64,000 nucleotides of DNA from positions 930,001 to 994,000 of the forward strand of contig NZ_CP042823.1 of assembly GCF_008000895.1 (NCBI RefSeq). The letters run 5' to 3'. This stretch comes from Methylobacterium sp. WL1. GTDB taxonomy: Bacteria; Pseudomonadota; Alphaproteobacteria; Rhizobiales; Beijerinckiaceae. Shown here piece after piece: positions 33,100-41,595 of this stretch (position 1 is its first letter; each line of letters begins with the position of its first letter). Position numbers and translations under genes: made by a program. The notes below the pieces were generated by a model. The model worked only from the letters and a program-made list of their open reading frames with translations. It had not been told where the DNA came from and did no database searches.

Positions 33100-33417
33100 C
33101 CGCCTGGAGAGCGGCAGGCTGCCCGCACCTGTCAAGATGTGGCCGATGTCGGCGGCGTCTCAGGGGCCGGACCGCCTTACCCGGCGCCGTTCTGCGACGA
33201 TGCGGCTCCCCGACAGCCTGTTTGTCCGCCCGGTTCCCGTCGCGTGACGGTTCCGGTTGGCGGAGATCCCACACTCCCCCCTCATCCTGAGGTACGGCGC
33301 AGCCGCCTCGAAGGAGCCCTCCAGGGATCGCGCAGCTGGCTGGAGGGCTCCTTCGAGGCCTCCGCTGCGCTCCGGCGCCTCAGGATGAGGAGGATGGGAA
33401 AGATCGAACAACAGATT
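33100..33417. other. Intergenic region with a large palindrome
   Basis: Between the flavoprotein (divergent start) and the acetyltransferase stop. No gene is seen. The region holds the 111-base inverted repeat at 33280-33390, listed separately. Confidence 0.6.
33280..33390. repeat. Intergenic palindromic repeat (111 bp)
   Basis: Nested perfect arms: CCTCATCCTGAGG (33280-33292) with CCTCAGGATGAGG (33378-33390), and CCTCGAAGGAGCCCTCCAG (33306-33324) with its complement at 33340-33358. The pieces between the arms pair imperfectly. This form, with 'CCTCATCCTGAGG' ends, is a dispersed intergenic repeat known in Rhizobiales; here it would fold into a long RNA hairpin just past the acetyltransferase gene and could act as its terminator. 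Confidence 0.8.
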
Positions 33418-33954
33418 CTAACACAAATCCGACAGTGTCGGCCAATGGACCCGCAGAATTGTCCTGCCGTTCGCGGCCGGGATCTGCGAGATGGCTTGTT
33501 CGACAACCTGGCCGCCCATACGCTCATAGAAGCGAAGCGCAGCCTCATTGGCCTCGAAAACCCATAGGTACAGGCCATTTCCCGCCTGCTGGGCGGCGAG
33601 CTTTCGCGCAGCCGAGCGCAGCAGTGCCTCCCCGATCTTCCTGCCCCGCATCTCTGGACGGACGTGCAGGTTATCGACCAAGCTGCCCCATCGCCGATCA
33701 AGATCACGATGCGTCGCTACGAAGCCGACAAGTCCTTCATCGGACGTCGAGGCGATCTCGACCATGAAATTCAAGGCCGGCGTGTCGAGCTTTCCGAGCC
33801 AGTGCGAAAGGCGATCCTCCTCGACGGGCTCGGCCAGAAACGCGGGATCGAGGATCGACCGATAGGCATCGCGCCAACTCGCTACGTGGATCGCAGCGAT
33901 GGTCTGCGCGTCCGTCGCCCGCGCGGCCCGGTAGATGATGTCGGCCATCCGCAC
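33418..33954 (-). CDS. GNAT-family N-acetyltransferase
   Basis: 178 residues, single GNAT domain. The start reads MADIIYRAARATDAQTIAAI, then HVASWRDAYRSIL and a beta strand GLVGFVATHRD. The acetyl-CoA motif is VDNLHVRPEMRGRKIGEALL with the R-x-x-x-I-G pyrophosphate loop, and NEAALRFYERMGG is the typical motif B. Substrate cannot be told; this subgroup includes peptide- and amine-acetylating enzymes. Two ATG codons (33954, 33948) are possible starts. It is divergent from the MFS exporter. Confidence 0.88.
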   Translation of the reverse strand: MRMADIIYRAARATDAQTIAAIHVASWRDAYRSILDPAFLAEPVEEDRLSHWLGKLDTPALNFMVEIASTSDEGLVGFVATHRDLDRRWGSLVDNLHVRPEMRGRKIGEALLRSAARKLAAQQAGNGLYLWVFEANEAALRFYERMGGQVVEQAISQIPAANGRTILRVHWPTLSDLC

Positions 33955-34140
33955 ATTATCCGTGGGGCACCGCCTGCGGGCAATTCACCCCGTGTCACGC
34001 ACACGGCAGACGACCGCGGAACGCGTAGGATCCGGCGCGGCCCGACGTTAATGCCGTCCTCTGCGCGCAACCGTGATGCTGCAGCCTCGTTCCCGTCCAG
34101 CCTGCCGATCCGGCGCAAACCCAGAAGAGGCTTCCCGCCC

Positions 34141-35670
34141 GTGACGCTCTCCACCGCCGTCACCGCGACCGATCCGTCCACGCCGGCCCCCGCCGTGCCC
34201 TCGAAAGGCCGCCTCAGCCCGCTCGAGATCCGGTCGATCGTCTTCGGCCTGATGACCGCGATGCTGCTCGCGGCCCTCGATCAGACCATCGTGGCGACCG
34301 CGATGCCGACCATCGGGCTCGATCTCGGCGACGCCGCCAACCTGCCCTGGATCGTCACCGCCTACCTGCTCGCCTCCACGGCGGTCACGCCGCTCTACGG
34401 CAAGCTCTCTGACATCCACGGCCGGCGGATCATGCTGCTGATCGCCATCGCGACCTTCGTGCTCGGGTCGCTCGCCTGCGCGGTGGCGCCCACCATGGTG
34501 ACCCTGGCGCTGGCCCGGGGCCTCCAGGGCATCGGCGGCGGCGGGCTGATCGCCCTGTCGCAGACCATCCTGGCCGACATCATGGCGCCCAAGGAGCGGG
34601 CGCGCTACCAGGTGGTGATCGCGGGCGTGTTCGTGGCGGCCTCGGTGGCGGGGCCCCTGCTCGGGGGCTTCTTCGCCCAGCACCTGCACTGGTCGCTGAT
34701 CTTCTGGATCAACCTGCCGATCGGCTTCCTCGCCTTCGCGCTGACCAACGCCAAGCTGAAGCTGCTGCCGCGCAACGAGCGCCGCCACACGCTGGATTAT
34801 CCCGGCGCCATCCTGCTGGTGCTGAGCTCGACCACCCTGATGCTGGCCCTGAGCTGGGGCGGCGTGCGCTACCCTTGGGGCTCCGCGCCGGTGCTCGGCC
34901 TGCTCGCCGTTGCGGCCGTGCTCGGGTGCGGCTTCGCGGCCCGGCTCGCCACGGCAGCCGAGCCGCTGATCCCCACGCAGGTGCTGAAGGACCGGGTGGT
35001 CTACAGCGCCACGCTGTCGGCCTGCTTTGCCATGGGCACCTTCATCGGCCTGACCATCTACGTGCCGATCTTCCTCGAAGGCGTGCTCGGGCTCACCGCC
35101 AGCGAATCCGGCGTGGCCCTGGTGCCCCTGATGGTCGGCACCGTCACCGGGGCGACGCTGTCGGGCCGGTCGATGCTGCTGTTCCGGCACTACAAGCGCG
35201 TGCCGCTGGCCATGATGAGCGTCAGCATCGCCTGCTGCGCCATCATCGCCCTGGAGGGACGGGCGCTGCCGTTCTGGCTGATGGAGGTGATGCTGGCGCT
35301 GCTCTCCATGGGGATCGGGACGATCCTGCCGCTCTCCACCATCGCGATCCAGAACGCCGTGGAGCCGCACCAGCTCGGCATCGCCACGGCAGCGATGAAC
35401 TTCTTCCGCTCGCTCGGCGGCGCCCTGATCGTGGCCGCCTTCGGGACGATCGTGCTCGGGGGGGCCGCCGGGACCGGGCACGACGTGGAGAGCCTGATCC
35501 GCGGCGGCGATCCCGCGCATCTGGCCGAGACCTTCCGCTCCGTGTTCCTGGCCGCCTGCGTCGGCCTGGTGGCGGCCCTCGGGTTCCTCGCCTACATGGA
35601 GGAGCGCCCGCTCGGTGAACGTCCCGCGGCAAAGCCCGGCGCAGCGCCGGCCGCCGACACCCCGACATGA
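34141..35670 (+). CDS. MFS multidrug exporter, DHA2 (14-helix) family
   Basis: About 509 residues from GTG 34141 (AGAGG upstream); the frame is open further up but without family sequence. Helix 1 begins RSIVFGLMTAMLLAALDQTI, with the DHA2 motif D1 'LDQTIVATAMPTI'. Motif A is GKLSDIHGRR and motif C-like GPLLGGFFAQHLHW follows. About 14 hydrophobic helices are visible. Likely a proton-driven exporter of lipophilic cations or drugs in the inner membrane. The SMR gene begins ten bases after its stop, so they form an operon. Confidence 0.9.
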   Translation: MTLSTAVTATDPSTPAPAVPSKGRLSPLEIRSIVFGLMTAMLLAALDQTIVATAMPTIGLDLGDAANLPWIVTAYLLASTAVTPLYGKLSDIHGRRIMLLIAIATFVLGSLACAVAPTMVTLALARGLQGIGGGGLIALSQTILADIMAPKERARYQVVIAGVFVAASVAGPLLGGFFAQHLHWSLIFWINLPIGFLAFALTNAKLKLLPRNERRHTLDYPGAILLVLSSTTLMLALSWGGVRYPWGSAPVLGLLAVAAVLGCGFAARLATAAEPLIPTQVLKDRVVYSATLSACFAMGTFIGLTIYVPIFLEGVLGLTASESGVALVPLMVGTVTGATLSGRSMLLFRHYKRVPLAMMSVSIACCAIIALEGRALPFWLMEVMLALLSMGIGTILPLSTIAIQNAVEPHQLGIATAAMNFFRSLGGALIVAAFGTIVLGGAAGTGHDVESLIRGGDPAHLAETFRSVFLAACVGLVAALGFLAYMEERPLGERPAAKPGAAPAADTPT

Positions 35671-35680
35671 GGACACGACC

Positions 35681-36001
35681 TTGGCTTGGCTGATCCTGCT
35701 CGCGGCCGGCCTGCTGGAGGTGGTCTGGGCCTACGCGATGAAGCGCTCGGACGGCTTCACCCAGCCTATCCCGAGCGCCGTGACGGTGGCGGCCGCGCTC
35801 GGCAGCTTCGTCCTGCTGGCCTTCGCGATGCGCAGCCTGCCGCTGGGCACCGCCTACACGGTCTGGACCGGCATCGGGGCGGTGGGCGCCTTCCTGCTCG
35901 GCATCCTGATGCTCGGCGAGAGCGCGAGCCCGTTGCGGATCGCCGCGGCGGCGCTGATCGTCTCGGGCCTGGTGCTGATGAAGCTCTCCGGGGAGGCCTG
36001 A
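35681..36001 (+). CDS. sugE: SMR-family transporter, SugE/Gdx type
   Basis: 106 residues with four membrane helices. The start TTG 35681 has GAGG eight bases upstream. The sequence AGLLEVVWAYAMKRSDGFT carries the essential Glu and the Trp of the Gdx subgroup, and RSLPLGTAYTVWTGIGAVGA and LGESASPLRIAAAALIVSGL match SugE/Gdx closely. That subgroup exports guanidinium in exchange for protons, unlike EmrE. No guanidine riboswitch is visible, and expression probably comes from the MFS promoter upstream. The pairing with a DHA2 exporter hints at a resistance operon, while the Gdx signature points to guanidinium. Confidence 0.9.
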   Translation: MAWLILLAAGLLEVVWAYAMKRSDGFTQPIPSAVTVAAALGSFVLLAFAMRSLPLGTAYTVWTGIGAVGAFLLGILMLGESASPLRIAAAALIVSGLVLMKLSGEA

Positions 36002-36114
36002 GCACCGGCCGCGGACGCGGTCCGACGCGCGAGTCACCCGCGCGCCGCCACCGTGCCCTTGATTCGCCCGGTTCGCCCGCTTAACTCGCCCCTATCGGCT
36101 GCGGGCCCCTCTGG

Positions 36115-36134
36115 CGGGCGCTTTTCAGCGCCCG
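36115..36134. promoter_or_regulatory. Hairpin in the terC leader
   Basis: CGGGCGC at 36115-36121 and GCGCCCG at 36128-36134 pair perfectly around TTTTCA, 50 bases before the terC start. It could end the sugE transcript or lie in the terC leader. It does not have the conserved pieces of the yybP-ykoY manganese riboswitch. Confidence 0.35.
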
Positions 36135-36184
36135 TGATGTCGGAGCCGATGCTTTCCTTCCGGAATCAGCATCAGGTCCCGCAC

Positions 36185-37219
36185 ATGATGGACGTTCTAA
36201 CCGTCGAATGGCTCGGCAAGCCGTTGTGGATGTGGCTCGGCTTCCACGTCCTGATCGCCTGTCTGCTCGCCTTCGATCTCGGGCTGCTGCACCGGGACAA
36301 GGACCACGAGATCGGGGTCCGCGAGAGCCTGCTGCTGACCGGCTTCTACCTCGCGCTCGGGCTCGCCTTCGGCGGCTGGATCTGGTGGTATCTCGGTCCG
36401 CAGGCGGGCGAGGAATACGTCACCGGCCTCGTGGTCGAGAAGTCGCTGTCGATGGACAACGTCTTCGTCATCGCCATGATCCTGGCCGCCCTCGGCATCC
36501 CGCGCGCCGCCCAGCACCGGGTCCTGCTCTGGGGCATCCTGGCCGCCGTGCTGTTGCGCGGCCTGATGATCGGGCTCGGCGCGGCGCTGGTGCACCAGGT
36601 CCACTGGGTGCTGTCGCTGTTTGCCGCCTTCCTGATCTTCGCCGGCCTCAAGATCCTGTTCTCGGGCCCCGAGGAAGAGGGCGACTTCCAGAACAGCGCC
36701 ATCGTGCGCTGGATCAAGAAGACCTTCCGGGTCACGCCCGAGCTGCACGGCCAGCACTTCGCGGTGCGCCGGCCGGACCCGGCCACCGGCAAGAAGGCCC
36801 TGTGGTTCACCCCGCTCGCCCTGGCGCTGGTGCTGGTCAACGGCGCCGACGTGATCTTCGCGGTCGACAGCGTGCCGGCGATCTTCGCGATCACCACCGA
36901 CACGTTCGTGGTCTACACCTCCAACATCTTCGCGATCCTGGGACTGCGCGCCCTCTACTTCGCCCTCGCCGCGATGGTCGACCGGTTCGCCTATCTCAAG
37001 ACCGCGCTCGCCTTCATCCTGATCTTCATCGGCGCCAAGATCGTCATCGCCGACACGTTCGGGCTGATCCACGTCCAGCCGTGGGTGTCCCTGGTGGTGA
37101 CCCTGTCGCTGCTGACGATCGGCGTGCTCTACAGCCTGTGGCGCACCCGCACCGACGCGCCGGCCCCGGCGGTCTCCGGCCCGGCCCACGGCCACGAGGC
37201 GCCGGCCCATCGGGCCTGA
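36185..37219 (+). CDS. TerC-family membrane protein
   Basis: Integral membrane protein of the TerC/Alx group (metal homeostasis, often Mn2+ or tellurite-related), about 344 residues with seven to nine helices. The opening is VEWLGKPLWMWLGFHVLIAC, and the family motifs are present: YVTGLVVEKSLSMDNVFVIA, with acidic residues in the membrane, and VNGADVIFAVDSVPAIFAIT, the second half-repeat. The C terminus has a His-containing tail (GHEAPAHRA). Two adjacent ATG codons at 36185 and 36188 could both start. Other tellurite genes are absent, but a TerB-like domain occurs in the DjlA-like protein 900 bases downstream. Mn2+ export in an organism with Mn catalase is plausible only by inference. Confidence 0.9.
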   Translation: MMDVLTVEWLGKPLWMWLGFHVLIACLLAFDLGLLHRDKDHEIGVRESLLLTGFYLALGLAFGGWIWWYLGPQAGEEYVTGLVVEKSLSMDNVFVIAMILAALGIPRAAQHRVLLWGILAAVLLRGLMIGLGAALVHQVHWVLSLFAAFLIFAGLKILFSGPEEEGDFQNSAIVRWIKKTFRVTPELHGQHFAVRRPDPATGKKALWFTPLALALVLVNGADVIFAVDSVPAIFAITTDTFVVYTSNIFAILGLRALYFALAAMVDRFAYLKTALAFILIFIGAKIVIADTFGLIHVQPWVSLVVTLSLLTIGVLYSLWRTRTDAPAPAVSGPAHGHEAPAHRA

Positions 37220-37233
37220 AGTCCTGGTTTCAA

Positions 37234-37322
37234 AAGGTCCGGGACCTTGTGCGGGGCCAGGGCGGGGCCCTGGTTCATCGGGGCTCCGTCCCGACACCAC
37301 GCCAAAGGGCCGAGCCCTTTGG
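37234..37322. terminator. Three consecutive small hairpins after terC
   Basis: AAGGTCC/GGACCTT (37234-37248), CCAGGGC/GCCCTGG (37257-37273) and CCAAAGGGC/GCCCTTTGG (37302-37322) are perfect stems of 7, 7 and 9 bp with loops of one to three bases. They fill the gap between convergent genes and may end both transcripts. No T tracts. Confidence 0.4.
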
Positions 37323-37342
37323 AAGCCCGGGATTTCCCCGTG

Positions 37343-38095
37343 CTAGGCTGGTAGCGCGGCGATCAGGTCGCGCAGGGTGGTGATGGTCGAGGCGTCGGCC
37401 ACGCCGTCCACGCGCTCCTGGCGGAAATGGCGCTGGAAGGCCGTGACGACCGCATGCGTGCGCGCATCGAACGTCCCGGTTACCGCCACGTCGTAGCCGT
37501 AGAGGGCGAACATCGCCTGCAGCGCCTCCACGGGCTGGCCGGCATCGCCCTGCGCGAAGAACCGCCCATCCCGGAGGCGGGCCGGCGGCACCCGGTGGCC
37601 GATGCCGGCCGCCGCGAGGCGATCCCAGGGAAAGGTCTCGCCCGGATCCTCCTTGCGCTCCGGGGCGATGTCGGAATGGCCGAGCACCCGCTCCGGCGGG
37701 ATCGGCCAGCGCCCCAGGATGTCCAGGGCCAGAGCGATCACGGCGTCGATCTGCACGTCCGGGTAGGGCGGCAGCCCGCCGGCATGGCCCGGATGAACGA
37801 TCTCGATCCCGACCGAGCGGGAATTCAGGTCGGTCACGCCCTTCCAGGCACCCCGGCCCGCGTGCCAGGCGCGCCGAGCCTCCGGCACCATCTGGACGAT
37901 GCCGCCATCCTCGAACACGAGGTAGTGGGCCGAGACCTCGCTCAGCGGGTCCCGCAGCCGCGCCAGCGCGGCGGCGCCGCCCGCCATGCCGGTATAGTGC
38001 AGGAGCAGCATGTCGGGCTTCGCTCCGCGGCGCTCGCCGTGGTTCGGCGAGGGCGCCACGCGGCGGGCGAGGGGGCTGTCCGGATCGAGGCTCAC
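37343..38095 (-). CDS. N-acetylmuramoyl-L-alanine amidase with peptidoglycan-binding domain (AmiD-like)
   Basis: 250 residues. The amidase_2 domain has the zinc ligands in KPDMLLLHYTGMAGG (His), RRAWHAGRGAWKG and VLGHSDIAPERKEDPG (His and Asp), plus IEIVHPGHAGG. A PG_binding_1 domain covers the last 70 residues (LQAMFALYGYDV, TFDARTHAVVTAFQRHFRQE). No signal peptide is visible at the predicted start, so it could act on recycled muropeptides in the cytoplasm, or use an undetected export route. The start is GTG 38095, overlapping the stop of the DjlA-like gene by four bases (GTGA), so translation is coupled. Confidence 0.9.
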   Translation of the reverse strand: MSLDPDSPLARRVAPSPNHGERRGAKPDMLLLHYTGMAGGAAALARLRDPLSEVSAHYLVFEDGGIVQMVPEARRAWHAGRGAWKGVTDLNSRSVGIEIVHPGHAGGLPPYPDVQIDAVIALALDILGRWPIPPERVLGHSDIAPERKEDPGETFPWDRLAAAGIGHRVPPARLRDGRFFAQGDAGQPVEALQAMFALYGYDVAVTGTFDARTHAVVTAFQRHFRQERVDGVADASTITTLRDLIAALPA

Positions 38096-38832
38096 CGCGC
38101 TCCGCGCTCCTGCACGATCCGGTCGTAGGCGGCGTTGATGGCGGCGAGCCGCCGGGTCGCGATGGTCACGGCCTCGGCGGGCAGGCCCCGGGCCAGCGCG
38201 CGGTCGGGATGATGCTCGGCGACCAGCGCCCGGTGACGGGCCTTGACGGTGGCCTCGTCGGCCTCCGAGTCGAGGCCGAGGACCGCGTAGGGATCGTCCG
38301 GCAGCCGCACGTGCCGGGCCGCGATCCGCCGGAAGGCGGCATCGTCGAAGCCGAAGATCTCCGAGACGGCGCGCAGGTAGCGCTCCTCGGCCTCGTGCAG
38401 CGCGCCGTCGGCGCCCGCGATCTGGAACAGGCCGTCGAGCACGTCCTCGAGAAGGGCCGGCTCGTCACCGAAGGTCGTCGCGAGCTGACGCGCGTAGGCT
38501 TCGAAGCCGTTCGTGGTCTTTTTGGCCAGGTCGAACAGCCGCTCGACGCCGGACCGCGCGGATTCGTCGACGCGGACGACCCGGCCGAACGCCTCGACCT
38601 CGGAGGGCAGCACGACGCCGTCGGACTTGGCCATCTTGGCCGCCAGCGCCACCAGTCCGGTGGTGAACACCACGTCGCGCGGCGTCGGGCCGAAGGGCGC
38701 GCCGATCCGGTCGACCAGGAAGTGGCCCGCGACGCCGCCGATCAGCGCCCCGAGCGGACCGCCCACGGCGAGGCCGAGCCCGGCACCGCCGAGCTTGCCC
38801 CAGGGGCCCTGGAGCTTGGCCCCCTGGCTCAT
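38092..38832 (-). CDS. DjlA-like protein: TerB and DnaJ domains
   Basis: 246 residues. A Gly-rich hydrophobic N-terminal segment (GLAVGGPLGALIGGVAGHFL) resembles the membrane anchor of DjlA. Residues about 55-165 form a TerB domain, with acidic pairs in KMAKSDGVVLPSEVEAF and GADGALHEAEERYLR. The last 60 residues are a J domain: DPYAVLGLDSEADEATVKAR and the HPD tripeptide in VAEHHPDRALARG, so DnaK stimulation is expected. This is the standard DjlA architecture. It is coupled to the amidase gene, suggesting a role in envelope maintenance. Confidence 0.9.
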   Translation of the reverse strand: MSQGAKLQGPWGKLGGAGLGLAVGGPLGALIGGVAGHFLVDRIGAPFGPTPRDVVFTTGLVALAAKMAKSDGVVLPSEVEAFGRVVRVDESARSGVERLFDLAKKTTNGFEAYARQLATTFGDEPALLEDVLDGLFQIAGADGALHEAEERYLRAVSEIFGFDDAAFRRIAARHVRLPDDPYAVLGLDSEADEATVKARHRALVAEHHPDRALARGLPAEAVTIATRRLAAINAAYDRIVQERGAR

Positions 38833-38979
38833 GGACTGGGCGTTCCCGAGGGGAAACGCGGACGCGATGCGGTCATGGTCGGCGGCTTCAGGTCCGGCAC
38901 CGGGGACGCCCCGGCCAAGGCCGGGATAACCGCTCCTCGGGCGGTGCGGAAGGGCCGGGACGCGCCCGGCCCCCCGGCT

Positions 38980-39250
38980 TTAGCGGCAGTAGATGTTGCC
39001 GTAGGCGTCCCGGTAGGTGCCGTAGGGGCAGCGCGGCGCCGTGGAGGTGCGTCCACGATGGCGCCGCCGGCGCCGCCGATCGCGGCACCCGCCAGGCGCC
39101 GCCAGCGCGGCCCGTGGCGGCAGCGCCGATGGCCGCGCCGGTGAGCGCGCCGAGGCCGGCACCGCCGAGAGCCCGGTCCTCCGGCGTGTTGCAGGCGCCC
39201 AGCGACAGGGCTGCGATGGTGGCGAGGGCGGCTGCGGTCAGCTTCTTCAT
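38980..39250 (-). pseudogene. Small Gly-zipper lipoprotein, frameshifted
   Basis: Starts MKKLTAAALATIAALSLGAC, with a lipobox LSLGAC, then a Gly/Ala zipper (LGGAGLGALTGAAIGAAATG). The frame breaks near 39095: adding one G to GG at 39095-39096 restores GGALAGAAIGGAGGAIV. A second shift near 39050 is needed to reach the C-terminal CPYGTYRDAYGNIYCR. Complete length would be about 90 residues. Outer-membrane lipoproteins of this type (YMGG-like) are common in Methylobacterium. Two slips in 270 bases fit the local error pattern. Confidence 0.65.
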
Positions 39251-39506
39251 GGTCCCCTGATCTCCCTTGTGCATCCGGTCCGGCCGTCGTCGTGGCGGAT
39301 CGCGGTGAGCTTAGCAGTAAAGCAATGCGCTCCCTACGGCTAAGGTTCCCTGCCCGGAGCCGTCGATCGCGCGCGGGTCCCGAATGCCGCGCCGGCGCCT
39401 CCCACCGGCGGCGGCCGGAGTTGCGCCCGCTTCCCGTCTCGCCCTATGCCACCGGCCTGAGGCGGCGCTCCGGCCGGGGCGCCGCGGCGCCATCCCCGAG
39501 GGTCCC

Positions 39507-40216
39507 ATGTCGAGAGCCACCACGATCGTCCGCCGGGCCGCGGTTCGCCCCGACCGCGTGGTCGACACGGTGAGCCTCGACCACGCGGGCCGGGCGGCGG
39601 CCTCCGATCCCTCGTCGCGGAGGGCGGCCTCGGGTTCGAGGTGGCGCTCGCCAAGGCGGCGGCGCTGGAGGACGGCGACGCCCTGCGCCTGGAGGACGGC
39701 CGCCTCGTCGCGGTGCGGGCCGCCGCGGAGGCGCTGCTGGAGGTGCGCGCCGGGAACCCGGCCCGGCTGACCCGGCTGGCCTGGCAGCTCGGCGGCAATC
39801 ACGTCCCCGCCGAGATCGCCGCGGACGTGCTCTACGTCCCGGCCTCGCCGGCCAATGCCGAGCTGGTGCGCGGGCAGGGCTGCACCGCGAGCCCGGTCTC
39901 GCGTCCGTTCCGGCCCGAGCATGCCGCGCACGACCACAGCACCTGCGGGCACGATCACGGGCATGACCATCACGACCACGGGCATGATCACGAACACGCC
40001 CACGAACACGCCCACGAACACGCCCACGGGCACACCGACGGGCACACCCACGCGCACGCCGACGATCACGCACATGCGCATGATCACGGGCACGCGCATG
40101 ATCAGGGGCACGGCCATGGTCCTGATCACGACCCTCACGCGCACGACCAGGCCGGGACGCATGACCATGCGCATCCGGGGCACGTGCACGGTCCGGGCTG
40201 CAACCACGACCATTAG
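39507..40216 (+). CDS. ureE: Urease accessory protein UreE with long His-rich tail, one frameshift
   Basis: Nickel chaperone for urease. The N-terminal piece MSRATTIVRRAAVRPDRVVD in one frame is followed, after a one-base shift near 39595, by EGGLGFEVALAKAAALEDGD and RLEDGRLVAVRAAAEALLEV, which match UreE domain 1, then LTRLAWQLGGNHVPAEIAAD with the metal-binding His of domain 2. From about 39935 the C terminus is a tail of roughly 95 residues with nearly 40 His, mostly HDH, HAH and HGH patterns, and two Cys, clearly for Ni2+ (or Zn2+) storage. No urease structural or other accessory genes are near. The DNA of the tail is a near-tandem repeat. Confidence 0.87.
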
Positions 40217-40770
40217 GACCAACCGCGTCCGGAGCCGCAGCGCGCCGCCGAGCCCGGGGCGACTTCGGCGGCCTTCCTGAGGACGCCATGCCGACCCGGC
40301 TCTCCCGCAGGGCCGGGTCGGCTTGCCCGACATGCACGGCGTCCGACAGGCACGCGTCCGCTCTAGATCAGCGCCCCTCCAACCCGCCCCCAGATCCTCA
40401 GGCGTAAGCCATCCGAGTCTCGGTCCGTCGCCTCAGGACGCGGGCGAGGATGGGAAAGACGAGCCAGACGGGCCCCGATCTGGATCGGGCCGGCAGACCA
40501 TGCGGAGAAGTCACGCCACGAGTCCCGCAACATTCGCGCGGGGGTGGAGCGAGTCTATCCGACCTTAATCTATGTTTGTGCCGTAGGCGAACATTGCGAC
40601 AGTTCTTTCGAACACCGTCCTCGATCCTTCGCGTGACGGCTTTCGATTCACCTTCTCCCCGGACGACCTGTCGCAGGCGGGAACAGTGACCTGAAACCGC
40701 AGTTGCCCGAGTCCCGACCAGCGGTTGCCCCCTCCGGGGCGGACCTGCGCAGATACGGGCTACGGAGCGC
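40217..40770. other. Intergenic region before the YqcI/YcgG gene
   Basis: About 550 bases. It holds the ureE hairpin at 40290-40322. Short open frames in the rest have no support. The AT-richer patch at 40560-40620 is a candidate promoter for the YqcI/YcgG-DUF1989 pair. Confidence 0.5.
40290..40322. terminator. Hairpin after ureE
   Basis: GCCGACCCGGC at 40290-40300 pairs with GCCGGGTCGGC at 40312-40322, an 11-bp perfect stem with an 11-base loop, 74 bases past the ureE stop. No T tract, so termination is likely from position only. Confidence 0.4.
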
Positions 40771-41529
40771 ATGCAGTTTCCCCGCGACGACCAAGAGCAT
40801 CCGCGTGCCCAGGCCTTCCGCGACTTCATTCGAAATCCCCCGTTCCCCTGCGTCGGCGCCAAGTCGGCGCTGTCGCGCGGGCGCATGAAGATCGTCGTGG
40901 CCCGGGACATCACCTCGGGCTGGGACGACATGCGCGTCTACCCGGCTCTGCTCGCCTTCGTGGCGCGCTACCGGGAGGCTCCCGACCTGTTCCAGAGCTT
41001 CGCGGTGGTGTTCGAGGGGCCGGGCGACCTGTCAGAGGAAGCGTTCGAGCAGAATCTCTGGGCGCGGGCGCAATCCCTGACCGACAAGGATGCCTGGCTC
41101 GGCCAGCCCCACGACGCCCGGGTAGCGGACGATCCGGACAACCCGCACTTCTCGTTGAGCTTCGGCGGCGAGGCGTTCTTCGTGGTCGGCCTGCATCCGA
41201 ACGCGAGCCGGCCGGCGCGGCGGTTCTCCTCGCCGGTTCTGGTGTTCAACCTGCACGCCCAGTTCGAGCGGCTGCGGGCCGAGGGCCGCTACGAGAAGCT
41301 CCGCGCCTCGATCCTGGAGCGCGACGAGGCCCTAGCCGGCAGCCTCAATCCGATGCTGGCGCGTCACGGCGAGTCCTCGGAGGCGCGCCAGTACAGCGGC
41401 CGCGTGGTCGGCGACGAGTGGCGCTGCCCGATGCAGGGCCGTCCGGCGGCGCCCGCCACACCGGTCGTAGACGACTGGCATCCGCTGGCTTCCCCGCGCG
41501 ACCTCACCTTCCCGACCAGCGGCGCCTGA
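40771..41529 (+). CDS. YqcI/YcgG-family protein (GntA/DcsA-like heme N-oxygenase family)
   Basis: 252 residues. The conserved opening of the family is seen: FIRNPPFPCVGAKSALSRG with the Cys, then DITSGWDDMRVYPALLAFVA, and the core DPDNPHFSLSFGGEAFFVVG followed by LHPNASRPARRF with the His. Members with known activity (DcsA in D-cycloserine and GntA in guanitoxin synthesis) are heme-dependent enzymes that N-hydroxylate guanidino groups of arginine-type substrates. Whether this protein does the same is inference. It precedes a DUF1989 gene by 66 bases on the same strand, a pairing I believe is recurrent, so they probably act together. Confidence 0.85.
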   Translation: MQFPRDDQEHPRAQAFRDFIRNPPFPCVGAKSALSRGRMKIVVARDITSGWDDMRVYPALLAFVARYREAPDLFQSFAVVFEGPGDLSEEAFEQNLWARAQSLTDKDAWLGQPHDARVADDPDNPHFSLSFGGEAFFVVGLHPNASRPARRFSSPVLVFNLHAQFERLRAEGRYEKLRASILERDEALAGSLNPMLARHGESSEARQYSGRVVGDEWRCPMQGRPAAPATPVVDDWHPLASPRDLTFPTSGA

Positions 41530-41595
41530 GGCGCCGCTGGATCGCGGCGGCGCCTGCCGCGTTGCCGGCCGGAGCGGAGCGGGAGCAAAGACACC

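Noticed and set aside
35660..35685. Guanidine riboswitch upstream of sugE
   Set aside because: Only ten bases separate sugE from the MFS stop, leaving no room for one.
36002..36184. Manganese (yybP-ykoY) riboswitch upstream of terC
   Set aside because: Only a simple 7-bp hairpin is present; the conserved loop sequences are missing.
39950..40216. Short direct DNA repeats that resemble a small repeat array or CRISPR
   Set aside because: They encode the HDH/HAH tail of UreE; there are no spacers and no cas genes.
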